Positions 9,291 to 20,957 of a DNA stretch of 33,541 bases are shown here, in pieces. Source of the DNA: Conoideocrella luteorostrata (lineage: Eukaryota > Ascomycota > Sordariomycetes > Hypocreales > Clavicipitaceae); the NCBI GenBank assembly GCA_032433595.1, contig JASWJB010000399.1, forward strand, positions 1 through 33,541, written 5' to 3'. The notes under the pieces are model-generated. The model was not told the origin of the DNA and made no database searches. It saw only the letters and a program-made list of their open reading frames with translations. The translations under genes and the position numbers were made by a program. Numbering within the stretch: position 1 is the stretch's first letter; each line of letters begins with the position of its first letter.

Positions 9291-9545
9291 GATGCCGGGG
9301 GCGTAGCTTAAGAGATAGCTGTCCCAGCTATAGAGGAACCTTCCAAGGTTACTTTAGCACTATGCCTATAATGCCTTACACAGGTTTATAGAGGGGGACT
9401 TGAACACCCCTTAAAGTAAAGACTAGTAGCTATACCGCTCCAATAGTGCAGCGAGGGGGAATTACACTCCCCTTAGTCACGTGCCTTGTGGCCGGCTCCG
9501 CTAGCTAGACTGCCCTAAAATTCCGCGACCGCACGGATCGAACAC
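9291..9545 (-). other. TRIM interior with Pol III box-like sequence
   Basis: GC-rich relative to its surroundings, with no open frame. On the minus strand TAGCTACTAG (A-box-like) precedes GTGTTCAAGTCCCCC (B-box-like, close to GGTTCRANNCC) by about 20 nt. A second GTGTTCGATCC occurs next to the primer-binding site. Several short hairpins are visible, for example AACCTTCCAAGGTT. I cannot fold a full cloverleaf, so I do not call a tRNA. Confidence 0.35.
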
Positions 9546-9561
9546 AGAGCAATTGCTACCA
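9546..9561 (-). promoter_or_regulatory. TRIM primer-binding site
   Basis: On the minus strand the site reads TGGTAGCAATTGCTCT, starting two bases after the LTR. It begins with TGG, as expected for pairing with a tRNA CCA end. It is identical to 30735-30750 of gypsy-2. Confidence 0.7.
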
Positions 9562-9563
9562 TC

Positions 9564-9685
9564 TGTTACGGAATAAAAGGGCTAGTGCAGCGTCTAAATC
9601 CACTGCACCAAAAGGTCTAGCTGCGACCTCGGTTAGAGGCACGCAGCGTAATTTAGCTCTATAAGGGCTATTCCAGCACGTAACA
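9564..9685 (-). repeat. TRIM LTR, right
   Basis: 122 bp, identical by eye to 9169-9290 and followed by the TSD ATTTT. Confidence 0.9.
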
Positions 9686-9690
9686 ATTTT

Positions 9691-12564
9691 AGTCTAAAGG
9701 TTTTTAGTATTATATTATAATTAATAAGTTATAACTAGCTTTAAGTTAGTAAATAAATATAATATATATATTATATATATACTATTTTATATATTACTTT
9801 ATATTATTAATACTTATTATATAAAGCTTTATACTTTAGTTTTTTTACTATAAAATAATACTTTTATTAATTAATTTAATAATATTATTATTAAAAGTAA
9901 GTAAATTTCTTATACTTAGGATTTCTTTTAGCTTAGTAAGGAATTTAGCCTTCTTAAGCTAGTTTTTCTTTTATTATAAAAAGTGCTTATCTAAGAGGCT
10001 AAGAGTATTATTAGTTTATATTTTAATATAGCTAAATACTAGGTTTTTTGCTATTATAACTAAGAGGTATAAGTTATATATAAAAGTTATTATTTAGAGT
10101 TTTTCTTTATAATATATATAATATATAGCTTATTAATATATACTAACTTTAGTAATTTTATATAATAGCTTTTTAATATATATAATAGTTTTAGTAAGGT
10201 ACTTATTATAGATTTAACTAAGTAAATATACTAAGATTATATACCTTAGGTTTATTATAAATTATATATATATTTATATAATATTATAAATTTAAAGAAA
10301 AAAGCCTTTTATAAGGAAAGAAAGTATAAGTATTAATATAAGCCTTTAATTAACTTACTAAATAATAAGTAACTATATAAAAATAACTTCCTTTTTATTA
10401 TTTATATACCCTTAAATAATAAGCCTTAATTTCTTATATAAATATACTAAATTTTTACTTTTTACCTTATTAATAATATATAACTTAAAAATTTATATAT
10501 TTTAATATTACTTTTTATTATATTTAATAAAATTAAATATACTATATTATATAAAAGTATTTATTTTTATTTATATAAAATATTTAAAAAAGGCACTTAA
10601 AGTTATAATTTTTCTTTCTTTTTAAAGCTTTATAATAAGTTTAATATTTAATTACTTTTTTTATAATAAAAAGCCTTATATTAAGGGGAAATTCTAAAGT
10701 CTTTAAGATTTATTATTAATAATAATTTTATTTTATATAGGATTCTTTTATATTAGGTTCTTAGGGTTCTTATTTTATTACTAAGGAGATTTTTTTATTT
10801 AATTAAAATCCTAATAATAAGGCTTAATAATAGTTAAATAAAATTAGTAAGGTTTTTATAAAAGCTTAAGAGTATAAGTCTTACTATAAATTATAAGTAG
10901 TCTATAGGGGCCTTACTAGCTATATTTTTCTTGCTATATTTATATAAGTAACTAGAGAGAGAGGCTTATTATAAGTATTATATTTAGACTATTTTAGGTA
11001 TTTAAGGCGTTAGTAACTTACCTATAAGCCTAAATTTATTATATTTTATTAGTAACCTTTTATATAGCCTTAGCTTATTATATAATATTAAATAAAGGTA
11101 TTAAATCTATAAATATTTATAAATATAAGCTAAATACTAAGAGGGTTAATACTAAACTATTTAGTTTAGTAATATTATTAATAGCCTTAATAGCTAATTA
11201 AAGAGCTACTTTTAGGCTTATATTCTTTTCCTTATAAATAATATTATATATATACCTAAGAGGTATATAATATTTTTTTACTTTATTAATATTATAATAT
11301 ACTTTTATAAATACTTTCTTAATAAAAATAGCTATTAAATTAATAAGTTATTTAAATTTAATAAAATAAAAGTTAGTTTTAGTATTTATAATAATATTAT
11401 TTAAGGGTTTTAGATAAGTATTTATTTAGTAAAGGTATAAGGCTTTTTATATATACTAAGTAAAAAGGTTTTATAGGAAGTATACTATATTAAATAATAT
11501 AACTATATTAATAGTATATAAAACTAAGTAATTAATATTATTTTTATATATAAAATATATAATATTAATTAAAATTCTATAATTAAAATAATAATTATTA
11601 TAAATAATAAATTTAAATTATATAAGTATTAATATATATATTTAGTATTAATAGTAAATTCTTATTAACTCCTTTAATACTATTATTTTTACTAAATAGC
11701 TTACTTACTAAAGCACTTTATAAAGCTACTATATAAAAGAATAACTAAACCTATAATATATACACTATAATTTTATTTTTATAAGATAATTCTAGGCAAG
11801 GGATTACTCCTTATTAAGAAGTATTTATAAATAACCTTATTTATATATAATAGGCATAGTAATATTACCTTATTAAAGGATATTATAAATATTATTAAAT
11901 TAAATCTATAAGGTATTTATATTAGTAAGGCATAATAAAAAGGGTATATTTACTTAAATTATATAAAATAAGATTAATTTAAAAGGCATTAGAATAGTTA
12001 TTACGCTAATTAATTAAAGAGAGCTTTTACTACTAAATTATATAAAAACACTAGTAATAGTAGTATTTATTATAATAAATAAAAGTAAGTGTTAAAGAGC
12101 AAGGAATTAAGGGTATTTTGCTATAAAAAGGCTAGTAGCGCTAGAATTAAGTATAATGCCTTAGAACACTATTAAGGAATATTTTCTTTCTAAGGTAAAT
12201 ACTATAGTAAGTATATCTAGTAACTATGCCTATAAGTAAAGGTTTTCCTTTGTTAGGGCATGTGTTATAGCTTAATTAGCTAGGATTCTAGTAGCTAATT
12301 ATCTATTATAAATACTATTAGTAAAGTATAATATATATAGCTAGTTATTATTATTATTATTATTGTTTTTATTTATAGGGTTATTTTTCTTAACAAGATA
12401 TTAGCTATAGGTATTATTAAAGGCATTAAGGTCCTTATAACCTTTATATAAGGCAAGAAATTAAGTATATACTAGTAGAGTATGCTTTTAGCTTTATTAC
12501 TGCTTCTTATAGCATTAATAAGCTTATTTTCTCTCTTTTAGTAAGTGCTTTATTAACTAGTAAT
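9691..12564 (-). mobile_element. copia interior, RIP-saturated, no readable gene
   Basis: A 2.9-kb stretch of copia pol that has become almost a three-letter text of A, T and TA-context G/C. No frame longer than 60 codons survives and I cannot place reverse transcriptase or integrase motifs reliably. A short (TTA)n run lies at about 12345-12363. Its right end carries GTAAT (12560-12564), the left TSD of gypsy-1. Confidence 0.65.
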
Positions 12565-12801
12565 TGTGATGGACTCGAGCTGGAAGCTCGGGTCATGGAG
12601 GTGCGCGAGGGACGTCCGGGGAGCACCCGGACCGGCCCCGCCTGACTAACAGCACGTGTCCTAGGGTGTTAACCCTAGGACACACACAGGATACATATAG
12701 GTAGCGAGCAGGCTAAGATACATAGACTTTCCTCTCTCCTTATAATTAATGTAAACTCTATTAACGCTAGTTCGCAGTAGCCACTAGGCTAGTCTATAAT
12801 A
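12565..12801 (+). repeat. gypsy-1 5' LTR
   Basis: 237 bp, beginning TGTGATGG and ending TATAATA (TATAACA in the other LTR). GC-rich in its first half. It includes a near-perfect palindrome, GTGTCCTAGGGTG/TTAACCCTAGGACACA, at about 12655-12685. Confidence 0.92.
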
Positions 12802-14000
12802 TATATTAATTATCTAAGTAAAATAAAAGAAACATAGAACAAAGGACACATAGGTGTAAATAAGAGGCTAAGCAGGGGATAAGCGGTTTTAGATAGCCCC
12901 TAAAATAAAGTAGTAGCGCTATAGGAAATAGTTATATAGTAAGCCTAATAGATTATTATTCTAGCAAACTACACTAACTCTACACCTATAATAGCGCTAC
13001 TTAAGCGTAAGCTACTACTAATAACTAATCTATATAATAAAAATAAGATAGTGTTTTAGGCCTAGAAAAGCCTAATAAAGCATAAACTATAGGTAAACTA
13101 TACCTTTATTAGCAATAACTATAACTAATAGTTTTATATATACTAGAACTTATTACCTAAAGTATAATCTTAGGTAATACTATTCTTTAAGATAAGCGTA
13201 GTATTCTAGTATAACCTAGTATACTTTATAAAATATCTTAATTTTATGTTTATTAACCCTTATTACTAAGAATAAGCTATTACTAAACTTAACTTAATTA
13301 AATAATAATAGAATAAAGGGTTTACTAACTTTTATGTATAGTTTAAGTAATAACTTACTTTTATAGGTAAATTATAGTAAGTAAATACTATTAAGTTAGT
13401 AAAACTCTATATAGCGCTAAATAAATAAATATAAGATTATTATATAAGGCGTAAAGTACTATAGTTAAACTATAACCTAGCAGTAGAATAATACTATAGT
13501 ATTACTTTAGATATTAACTTTTACTAGCTTAAGGAAAAATATTATGCTAAATAAACTATATTACTATAATAAACACTAAGCAAGGATATAAAGATAATAG
13601 GGATTAATATAGCTTACACGCAATAGGGTAACTAAAAGGGGTATAACTAATACCTAGGGATAATATAGATTAACACTACACTAGGGCTAACCTAGGCTTA
13701 ATAAGTAACCTAAGAGGTATAGGAGGGTTACTATATTAAATAATAATACTTATACTATAGATTTAATAACTATTATATTATAGACTATAAGTTACTACTA
13801 CTACGCTATAATAGTAATAAGCTAGGTGTAAACTCCTATGGGATAACACTAAATAGCCCCTAGGAGGATATTAATATAAAGGAATTAAGAAATAAGTTAC
13901 CCTTAGAATAAGTCTTATTTAAGGGGAGAGGGGTAATATATAGCTATTATATAATATATATTATAAGGACTTTTAGATAAAATTTCAGAAGATTAAGGAA
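12802..14000 (+). pseudogene. gypsy-1 gag remnant
   Basis: From about 13000 one plus-strand frame reads as a Lys/Gln/Tyr-rich protein if TAG and TAA are taken as lost Gln codons, with short runs such as LKRKLLLITNLYNKNKI and NKGFTNFYVQFKQQLTF that suit a Ty3/gypsy capsid. Near 13745-13790 the residues YYRFNNYYIIDYK may be a ruined zinc knuckle with Cys-to-Tyr changes, but the spacing is not exact. Assignment rests mainly on position ahead of pol. Confidence 0.5.
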
Positions 14001-17000
14001 TAAATAAATATATTACCCTTCTTAATTCTTATGTTATTTAATAACTCCCTTTTCGCTAATATATAAGTAAATAGTAGTTATAACTATTATACTATTATAA
14101 GTAAGAAACTTATATAATAACTATGCCTTAAGTAAATATTACTCCTAAAGGAATAGTATATATATATTATAGTGTATATATATAAGAGAAGTAATAGGAT
14201 ATAACTATATATAATAAGTATTTATTATTTAGTTTGCTTTATAGTTAATATAAATAGTTAAAAATTCCTTATTATAGCCTATATAATCTTAGGACTAACT
14301 AAGGACTATATCCTAGGGAACCTATAGATAAAGCAAAATAAAGTTACCTTATAGGTAGTAAAATAATAACTTATTATTAATACTTATATAAACTTTATTA
14401 TATAGGCTATAAATAAATATAATATAGTAACCCTAATAGTAACTATTTTAGGCTTTATTTATATAGGCTTAGTATAATAAGAAAACAAAAGGAAATAAGG
14501 TACTTGCTTTATAGTAATAAGCCTATATAAGATTATATTAATACTTATAATAAAGGTAAGCAAAAAGAACTAAGTAAATAACATAAAGAAGTAACTCTTA
14601 CCTAAGATAACTAATTACTAAGACTTATTTAATAAAGAAAAAGCTATTAGGCTACTACTATATTATAGTAAGTTTAACTACTATATTTAACTATAGTAAT
14701 AACCTAATAGGTTTAAACTAGGCTTACTATAGGCGCTACTATATAATATACTAAGGGAGTAGTTACTAAAAATCTAGAAGTAAGTAATAAAATTAATAAA
14801 CTAAGGCTAAATCTAAGTAAGTTCCTCCTTAGCTATTATACTAATACTCTTAGTAAAGAAACTAAGGGAAGGGTAATATTTTTATATAAATTACTATATA
14901 TTAAATAAGGTAATAGATTAAGACTACTACTTACTCTTATTAATAAAAAAAACACTTTACTTATTATTAAAAGTAAGGTAGTTTATAATACTAAATATAT
15001 ATATAGTGTTTTACTATATTTATATTATAAAGGGTAAAGAATATTAAACCACCTTTTAAACTTAGTTTAGCCTCTTTAAATAGCTAGTTTATTTATTTAG
15101 ATTTATAAGTATATTAATAATATTCTAGAGGTATATTAATAACACGCTAAGTAAGGCACTAAGAGATTATATTATAGTATATCTTAATAATATATTAATT
15201 TACTTTAGCGGGTTATATAAAAACTATATATATAAAGTGCGCAGGGTGCTTATAAAGCTATAGTAAGCTAGGCTTAATTTAGATATTACTAAATACTAGT
15301 TTATATATAAGGAGGTTAAGTACCTAGGTTTTATAATCTAAGCTAAGGAAAAAGTTTACTTAAACCTAGAGAAGCTATTTATAATCTAGGAATAGTAGGC
15401 ACTAACGCGGGTATAAGGGGTTTATAGCTTCCTAGGGTTTATAAACTTTTATTATAATTTTATCCTTAATTTCTTAGATATTATAGCACTACTAAATAAT
15501 CTTCTAAGGAAAGGTATGCCCTTTAAGTAAATAACTATGTGTAATATAGCGTTTAAATAGCTTAAGATAGTATTTATATTACACTTAGTGCTAGCTTAAT
15601 AGGACCCTAAGAAAAATATAGTATTAAAATTAGACTACTCTAGGGAGGCTCTTAGGGGATGCCTCTTATAGTATAATAAGTATAATATACTATGCCTAGT
15701 AGCTTACTACTCCGCGTGATTATTAGTAGCCTAAAGGAACTATATAATTTATAATAAGGAACTTCTTAGTATTATCTTATGCCTCTGCGCGTGGTTAGTA
15801 AAATTATATAGTATATCTTAACTATTTATAATCTTAATAAATTATAAGAACCTTAAATACTTTATGGCCCTAAGGGAAATATTAGAGTAGTAAGTGTAAT
15901 AAGCAAAAATACTCTTACTCTTTAATTATTACTTATAATACTAGCTAAGAAGCTAGGTAAGCTAACCTAATATACTCTTTAGATAAGAATAAGACTAGAA
16001 AGGAGTACTAGTAAAGCGCGCACTACTCCTATGCCTAGTATTAATAGTAACCTTATTATATATAGCTAGTAGCTAACACAGGAGTAACCTAGTTATAGAT
16101 AGGCTACCACTAAAAGGTAAGACTCTCTTTACTAAGACCTTCCTATAATAGCTATAGGATTAAGCTATTTAAGACCTAAGGCATATTACCTAGCGTTAAG
16201 CAATAGAGATAGGGGTAAGATAATTCCCGCTAAAGGCAAAGATAAGGTAGTAGGTAATAAACTATACCCTAAACGTATATAGCGCGCTATAATTTCGCAG
16301 GTAACTATAGATCCCACTATATAAGCTACTTACTATAGCTTTAATATAAAAGATATATAACTCCCTTATGCTTAGATACCTAGGAAAAAATATAATATTC
16401 TAAGTATTATACTAGGACTATTACTAGGATAGTATATTATAAAATATTATATAGTTTATAAGAAACTATTACTATATAAGGGCGTAAAAATCACGGCAGT
16501 AGTAGTAAAGCCTATTAAAACTAATCCTAATTACTAATAAGTACTAGAGCTAAATCTCTATAGACTTTATAATAAACTTACTAGCGTAAGAGGAGACTAT
16601 ATTACGCTACTTAATAGTTATTACTAACTACTTATTAAAATATATTTAGCTAGAGGCAATAATATCTATAGCGGCTAAGGTATATATAAAGTAATTTAAG
16701 ACTTATTAGTAGTGCTTTTATAGCTTCCCTAGATAGATTATCTTAAATAAAGGATTAAATTAGCTTAGTATTTTCTAGATAACCCTCTATAGCTTAGTTA
16801 AGACTAAATAGCTTCTTTTTATATCTTATTACCCCTAAATAAATAGTGGTATAAAATAAGTAAACTAAGAAGTATAAATAATACTTAGGATAATAATAAT
16901 ATTCTTATAATATAACTAAGTAAACTATTTATTAGTGTGTTAACTAGTATTAAATAAGCAGAATTTATTAGTAACTAAAGTAAGCTTAAACTAAGCCTTA

Positions 17001-17454
17001 TATAGGTTTAATATAGAATTAATATAAGTAGCACTAAAGGTAAACTACTTTACTACTACTCTAAAAGGGAGAGTAGTATTATTCCTTAATTACCTTAAAG
17101 AGGGGATATAGCTTATATAAGCTATAATTAATTTTATATAGTAATAGTAATAGGAAAATACTAACTAGCACTAGTGACCTATAGAATAATTTAAGCTAGG
17201 AGATTTTATATAGCTTAGCCTTTATAATATTAAGATAAATAAACTAAGTTATAAGCTAAATTAGGTTATAGTAAAGTATAAGGTACTAGAGGTTTTAACA
17301 CTACTTATAGCTTATCTAGATATTTTATAAGGTATTTACCCTATTTTTTATATAGACTTATTAAAGTGTGTAGTAATAAATTTACTTTTGTCTTAAATAT
17401 TACTAAACTACTACTTAGCCTTAGAACTAAAGATTAATAACACTAACTTATCCC
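14001..17454 (+). pseudogene. gypsy-1 pol remnant: protease, RT, RNase H, integrase
   Basis: A DYILG-like protease end is readable near 14305. Reverse transcriptase follows: KEYQTTFQTQFSLFKQLV at about 15036-15090 matches the WKTAFRTRFGLFEW block, and YLNNILIY at 15180-15203 is the catalytic YxDD with both Asp turned to Asn. KYLGFII and SFLGFINFYYNFI are the usual thumb motifs. RNase H is seen at about 15620-15720 (LQYNKYNILCLVAYYSA). The integrase core is decayed, with its SxYHPQTDGQ region recognisable only as FYILLPLNKQWYKIS near 16820-16870. All domains are crossed by TAG/TAA stops. Confidence 0.85.
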
Positions 17455-17630
17455 TAGATAAGTATACTATAAAGGAAATACTAGCTACTAAGAATACACT
17501 AAGCTAAGGCTACTGCTAGAATATCCTAGTTAAGTGGCGGGGTTATACACTCCTAACATAAGAACCCTTAGAGAGTATAAAGAATATAAAGGCACTAGAC
17601 TATTATAAGGCTAAGTAAGGAGATATTTAT
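17455..17630 (+). pseudogene. chromodomain at the integrase C-terminus of gypsy-1
   Basis: The frame reads EILATKNTLS, then ILVKWRGYT (17523-17549), then EPLESIKNIKALDYYKAK, with one stop where WEPLE is expected. This is the chromodomain of chromoviral integrases, thought to bind methylated histone tails and steer insertion into heterochromatin. The KWRGY core is untouched while the flanks are damaged, because its codons hold few CA or TG dinucleotides. Confidence 0.82.
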
Positions 17631-18929
17631 ATATATAATAAGCCTAAAAAAGGGGTATTTTATTCCTTACTAATACTTACTAAGAAAATAACTAAGGCTA
17701 CTTAAGGTAAACAAAAGACTATAAGTAATGCCTAATAAAAAACTAAAGGGGCAGCACCTTACTAGCGCTCTAAGAGTAAGCTAAAAATAATAAGAACCTA
17801 AATTAATATAGTTTAAATACCCCCTTAGGGGCTACTAGTGAATAAAGGAAATAATAAATATAATATATTATTATTAAATAAGACACTACTACTAGTAAGG
17901 GGGGGGCTATAAGGAGGCGTAGTATAGTAACTAGCTACTACACTGCCTAGGGTAGTTATAGCATAGCTAATAGACTTATTTAGGTAGTGGATACTTTTAT
18001 TAATATTAATTATCCCTGCAGGGACACTAGGAGTGCCTAAGAGGGTAACACTATAAATAGGAGTTATAGGTAAGGGGGCATAGCTTAGTACTACCTTAGT
18101 AGTGGGTTTAGTAATAGCTATAGCTAGTAAGGCAATAAAATAGTTATAAGCTATTAAAAATTAAGTAATTAACTTAACCCTCTTAGCCTTTTAGCTAGTA
18201 GTAGCAGGGATAGTAGGCTTAGTAATTAACTTACCCTTATAGGCTAGCTCTTATAACTAACGGAGGGAGTAGTAAAGCTTTAAAGATATAGTATAAATAT
18301 ATATACTTTAGGTATACTTTCTATGTTTTTACTTATATAGCTTATAAGTAGCTTATTAGCTATAGATATATTTAGCGGCGCTTATGTTTTATAGGTTTTT
18401 AATATATTAATTATATTAGTGTCTTACCTCCTTATTATTATTAAGCTCCTTATCCTTAGAGTTATTAGTAATAATAAAGGAGTATATACTATACTCCTTT
18501 CTTAGGTAATTAATAAGGGGGTTACTAAGAGGTAATAAAAATAAGTAAATTAAAGATATAGTAAAGGTAAGGGAGAAAAATTATATTTTTATAGAGTATT
18601 AGGAAAGGTTATATTATAAGTATAAATAAGGTATTTAATATAAAAAGTTAGGAAATAAAAAGGCAATAATATAGGAAAAAAAAGCTTTTAAAATAATAAA
18701 GGCTTATAAAAGGAAAGGGTAAAGCGCAAAGTTATATAAAAAACTTTATAGTTTAAGAAAAGCTAAGAGTAAGGGGGTAAGTAAGGTTATAGGGCAATAG
18801 ACACACACATAATAATAAATAAGTGCAAGGCCCTATAGGCATAAGCAATACTTGCCCCGCTGTAAGCAAAGAACATAATAAGCCTCCCTGACTCTAATAG
18901 GGAGAGGCAAGAGCGTAAGAAGAAAGCTA
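17631..18929 (+). mobile_element. gypsy-1 segment between chromodomain and 3' LTR
   Basis: About 1.3 kb longer than needed for a 3' leader. A G-rich AAGGGGGGGGCTA run at about 17899-17911 could be a polypurine tract, but it lies 1 kb from the LTR. One plus-strand frame from about 17915 to 18900 can be read through TAG/TAA only, with Lys/Arg-rich pieces such as KKAFKIIKAYKRKG near its end. Because TGA is rare in RIP-altered DNA, this is weak evidence of coding. Confidence 0.45.
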
Positions 18930-19166
18930 TGTGATAGACTTAAGCTAGAAGCTCGGGTCATAGAGGTGCGCGAGGGACGTCCAGGGAGCACCTAGACTAG
19001 CCCCGCCTGACTAATAGCACGTGTCCTAGGGTATTAACCCTAGGACACACATAGGATACATATAGGTAGCGAGCAGGCTAAGATACGTAGACTTTCCTCT
19101 CTCCTTATGATTAATGTAAACTCTATTGACGCTAGTTCGCAGTAGCCACTAGGCCAGTCTATAACA
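18930..19166 (+). repeat. gypsy-1 3' LTR
   Basis: 237 bp, TGTGATAG to TATAACA, followed by TSD GTAAT. It has lost CG and TG context sites that the 5' LTR keeps, and the reverse also occurs, so both LTRs were mutated independently. Confidence 0.92.
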
Positions 19167-19171
19167 GTAAT

Positions 19172-20498
19172 TCTCCTTCTTATAAATATAGTATCTTTTT
19201 ATATAAGTGCTTTTTCTATAAGGGTTTTAGTTATAGTTATTATAGTTATTATATTATTAATTAGTCTAGAATTAACTATATTTAGGCTATTTAGCAAGGA
19301 ATTAGTTCTACTATTACTACTAATCTAGTTAATAATATAAGGTAATTTTAATTATATTCTAAAGCTAATAATAAACTCCTTTATATATAAGTGCTAGGTT
19401 AAAGAGGTAAAGGTTATATTCTTTAACACTATAGTAAGCACTAAGCACTTAGTTATAAAGGGCTTTATTTAATTAATATACTATAAATATTACTTATTAA
19501 ATTTAAGTAAGCTTAATAAAAAGTATTTTAAGGTATTTTTTACTTTATTAAGGTATATATAAATTAGCTATAATAAGGTTATATTATACTATTTAGCTAA
19601 ATAAGTTTATTATATCTCTTTAGTCTTAAAGTATTACTTAAGGTATTAAATTATAAGCTTAAGGCCTTATTATTATTATATATTATATATTTAATTAAAA
19701 AAAAAGGTTAAGGCTTTTCTCTTAAGTATTATAAAGAGTATACTAATAAGCTAAGGTTTTAGAATTTTAACTTTTTAATAACTAAGCTAAAAAACCTAAA
19801 GCTTTTAATCTAAAATATTATACTTTTTATTACTAAATTTTATTTTTTTTATATTTATTTTTATAAAGTTTATATATTACTTTAGGGAAAATATATATAT
19901 AAGAATAATAATAAGGTTAAAAATAAAGTTAAGAATAAGGTTAAGAATAAGGCTATATATATATATATAAGTAAAAGTAAGTATAAAAGTAAGCTTTTAA
20001 GTAGCTTATAAAGAAATTTAAATATTTTATAATAAAATTTAAATATCTCTAAGGAAGCTAAAATTTTATATAAGGTTTTAAAAGGTTTTACTTTATAAGG
20101 TAATTTTCTTAATATTATTAAAAAACTAAAATTAAAAAGTAAGTTATTAAGTAATTATTATAAGGTTTTTATTAATTAAATTATTATTTTCCTTAATAAA
20201 AATACTATATAATTAAAGATATTTATAAAGATATTTTTTTATTTATATAAATACTTTAAAGAAAGTCTTTTTTAGTTAATCTTTAAAGTTATACTAAAAT
20301 TTTTATTATAAGTATTATTTAATAAGGTTTTTATTATAATAATACTTAATAAAAAACTTAATAAAAAACTTTATTTATTATTTTATAATTTTATAATTTT
20401 TAAGGTAAAATCCTATATAATTGCTTTATATACTAAAGTTAATATATAAAAAAAGCTTTTATAAAATTAATATAATTATAATAAAATTAAAGAATTAT
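19172..20498 (-). mobile_element. copia interior between the two gypsy insertions
   Basis: AT-saturated copia DNA. On the minus strand at about 19200-19330 a frame reads RLVVVIVELIPC and then Gln-rich sequence if stops are taken as Gln, but I cannot assign the domain. No intact gene. The right end supplies the TSD ATTAT (20494-20498) of gypsy-2. Confidence 0.6.
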
Positions 20499-20775
20499 TG
20501 TTACGTGCTGGCTCTGGCACGTTACGTGCTGGATACGGCCAGTGGGTTGCTGGACGTAGCACGTTAGTTGTCTGTATTAGCTGTAGTATTAGTATTATTA
20601 GTATTTAGGTAAAGGGAAGCAAAACAAAGCAATAACAAGTTAGAACTCAGATGGTTATAAGGTAGTTATTGATTCTATCTACTAACGGGCAAGATTTGAC
20701 CTTTTATAAGTCAAATCCGTCACGTGAGTGACTAGTATAGCCTATGTTAAATCTAGCTATTTATTCTACGTAATA
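20499..20775 (-). repeat. gypsy-2 LTR, left (3' in coding sense)
   Basis: 277 bp, TGTTACGTGCTGG to TACGTAATA (TACGCAACA in the other copy). It carries two internal ACGTGCTGG repeats. Confidence 0.9.
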
Positions 20776-20954
20776 AGTGCCGCGTAACACGAAAAGAAAA
20801 CGACTATCCTAGTCGTGTGAACACTAAACCTTACCCCCTTAATGTTGACTTTATTAACTTAAAAATATTAAAATAATTCTGTGCCCCTTATTGCAAGTAT
20901 AGTGTTAAATCTATTTACTTATCTATTAATCTTATTAGGGATAATGTGGTGTTA
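20776..20954 (-). other. gypsy-2 3' untranslated segment
   Basis: It lies between the end of the third frame and the LTR. On the minus strand it contains AAGGGGGTAAGG about 55 bp before the LTR, the only purine-rich run near a polypurine-tract position. The bases directly beside the LTR are not purine-rich, which is unusual. Confidence 0.4.
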
Positions 20955-20957
20955 TTA

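Larger units (their letters stand above)
9169..9685 (-). mobile_element. TRIM-like miniature LTR retrotransposon (517 bp)
   Basis: Two 122-bp direct repeats (9169-9290 and 9564-9685), identical by eye, begin TGTTACGG and end CACGTAACA and are flanked by a perfect 5-bp duplication ATTTT (9164-9168 and 9686-9690). The 273-bp interior encodes no protein. A 16-bp primer-binding-site candidate, AGAGCAATTGCTACCA on the plus strand (9546-9561), lies two bases from the right LTR, so the transcript would run on the minus strand. The same 16 bp sit at the same distance from the LTR of gypsy-2. Near-normal GC and identical LTRs inside RIP-saturated DNA mean a late insertion, or one too short to trigger RIP. 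Confidence 0.88.
12565..19166 (+). mobile_element. Ty3/gypsy chromovirus (gypsy-1), RIP-inactivated
   Basis: This 6,602-bp element has 237-bp LTRs (12565-12801 and 18930-19166) and a perfect target-site duplication GTAAT (12560-12564 and 19167-19171). Plus-strand remnants follow the Ty3/gypsy order: gag-like region, protease-like segment, reverse transcriptase with a YLDD-derived YLNN, RNase H, integrase and a terminal chromodomain. Most former Gln codons read TAG or TAA. The two LTRs differ at about 18 sites, all transitions. It is inserted in copia DNA and is therefore younger than the copia insertion. Confidence 0.92.

Noticed and set aside
9291..9563. A genuine tRNA gene inside the TRIM
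   Set aside because: Box-like motifs exist, but I could not fold acceptor, D and anticodon arms, so it is reported only as a tentative promoter-like feature.
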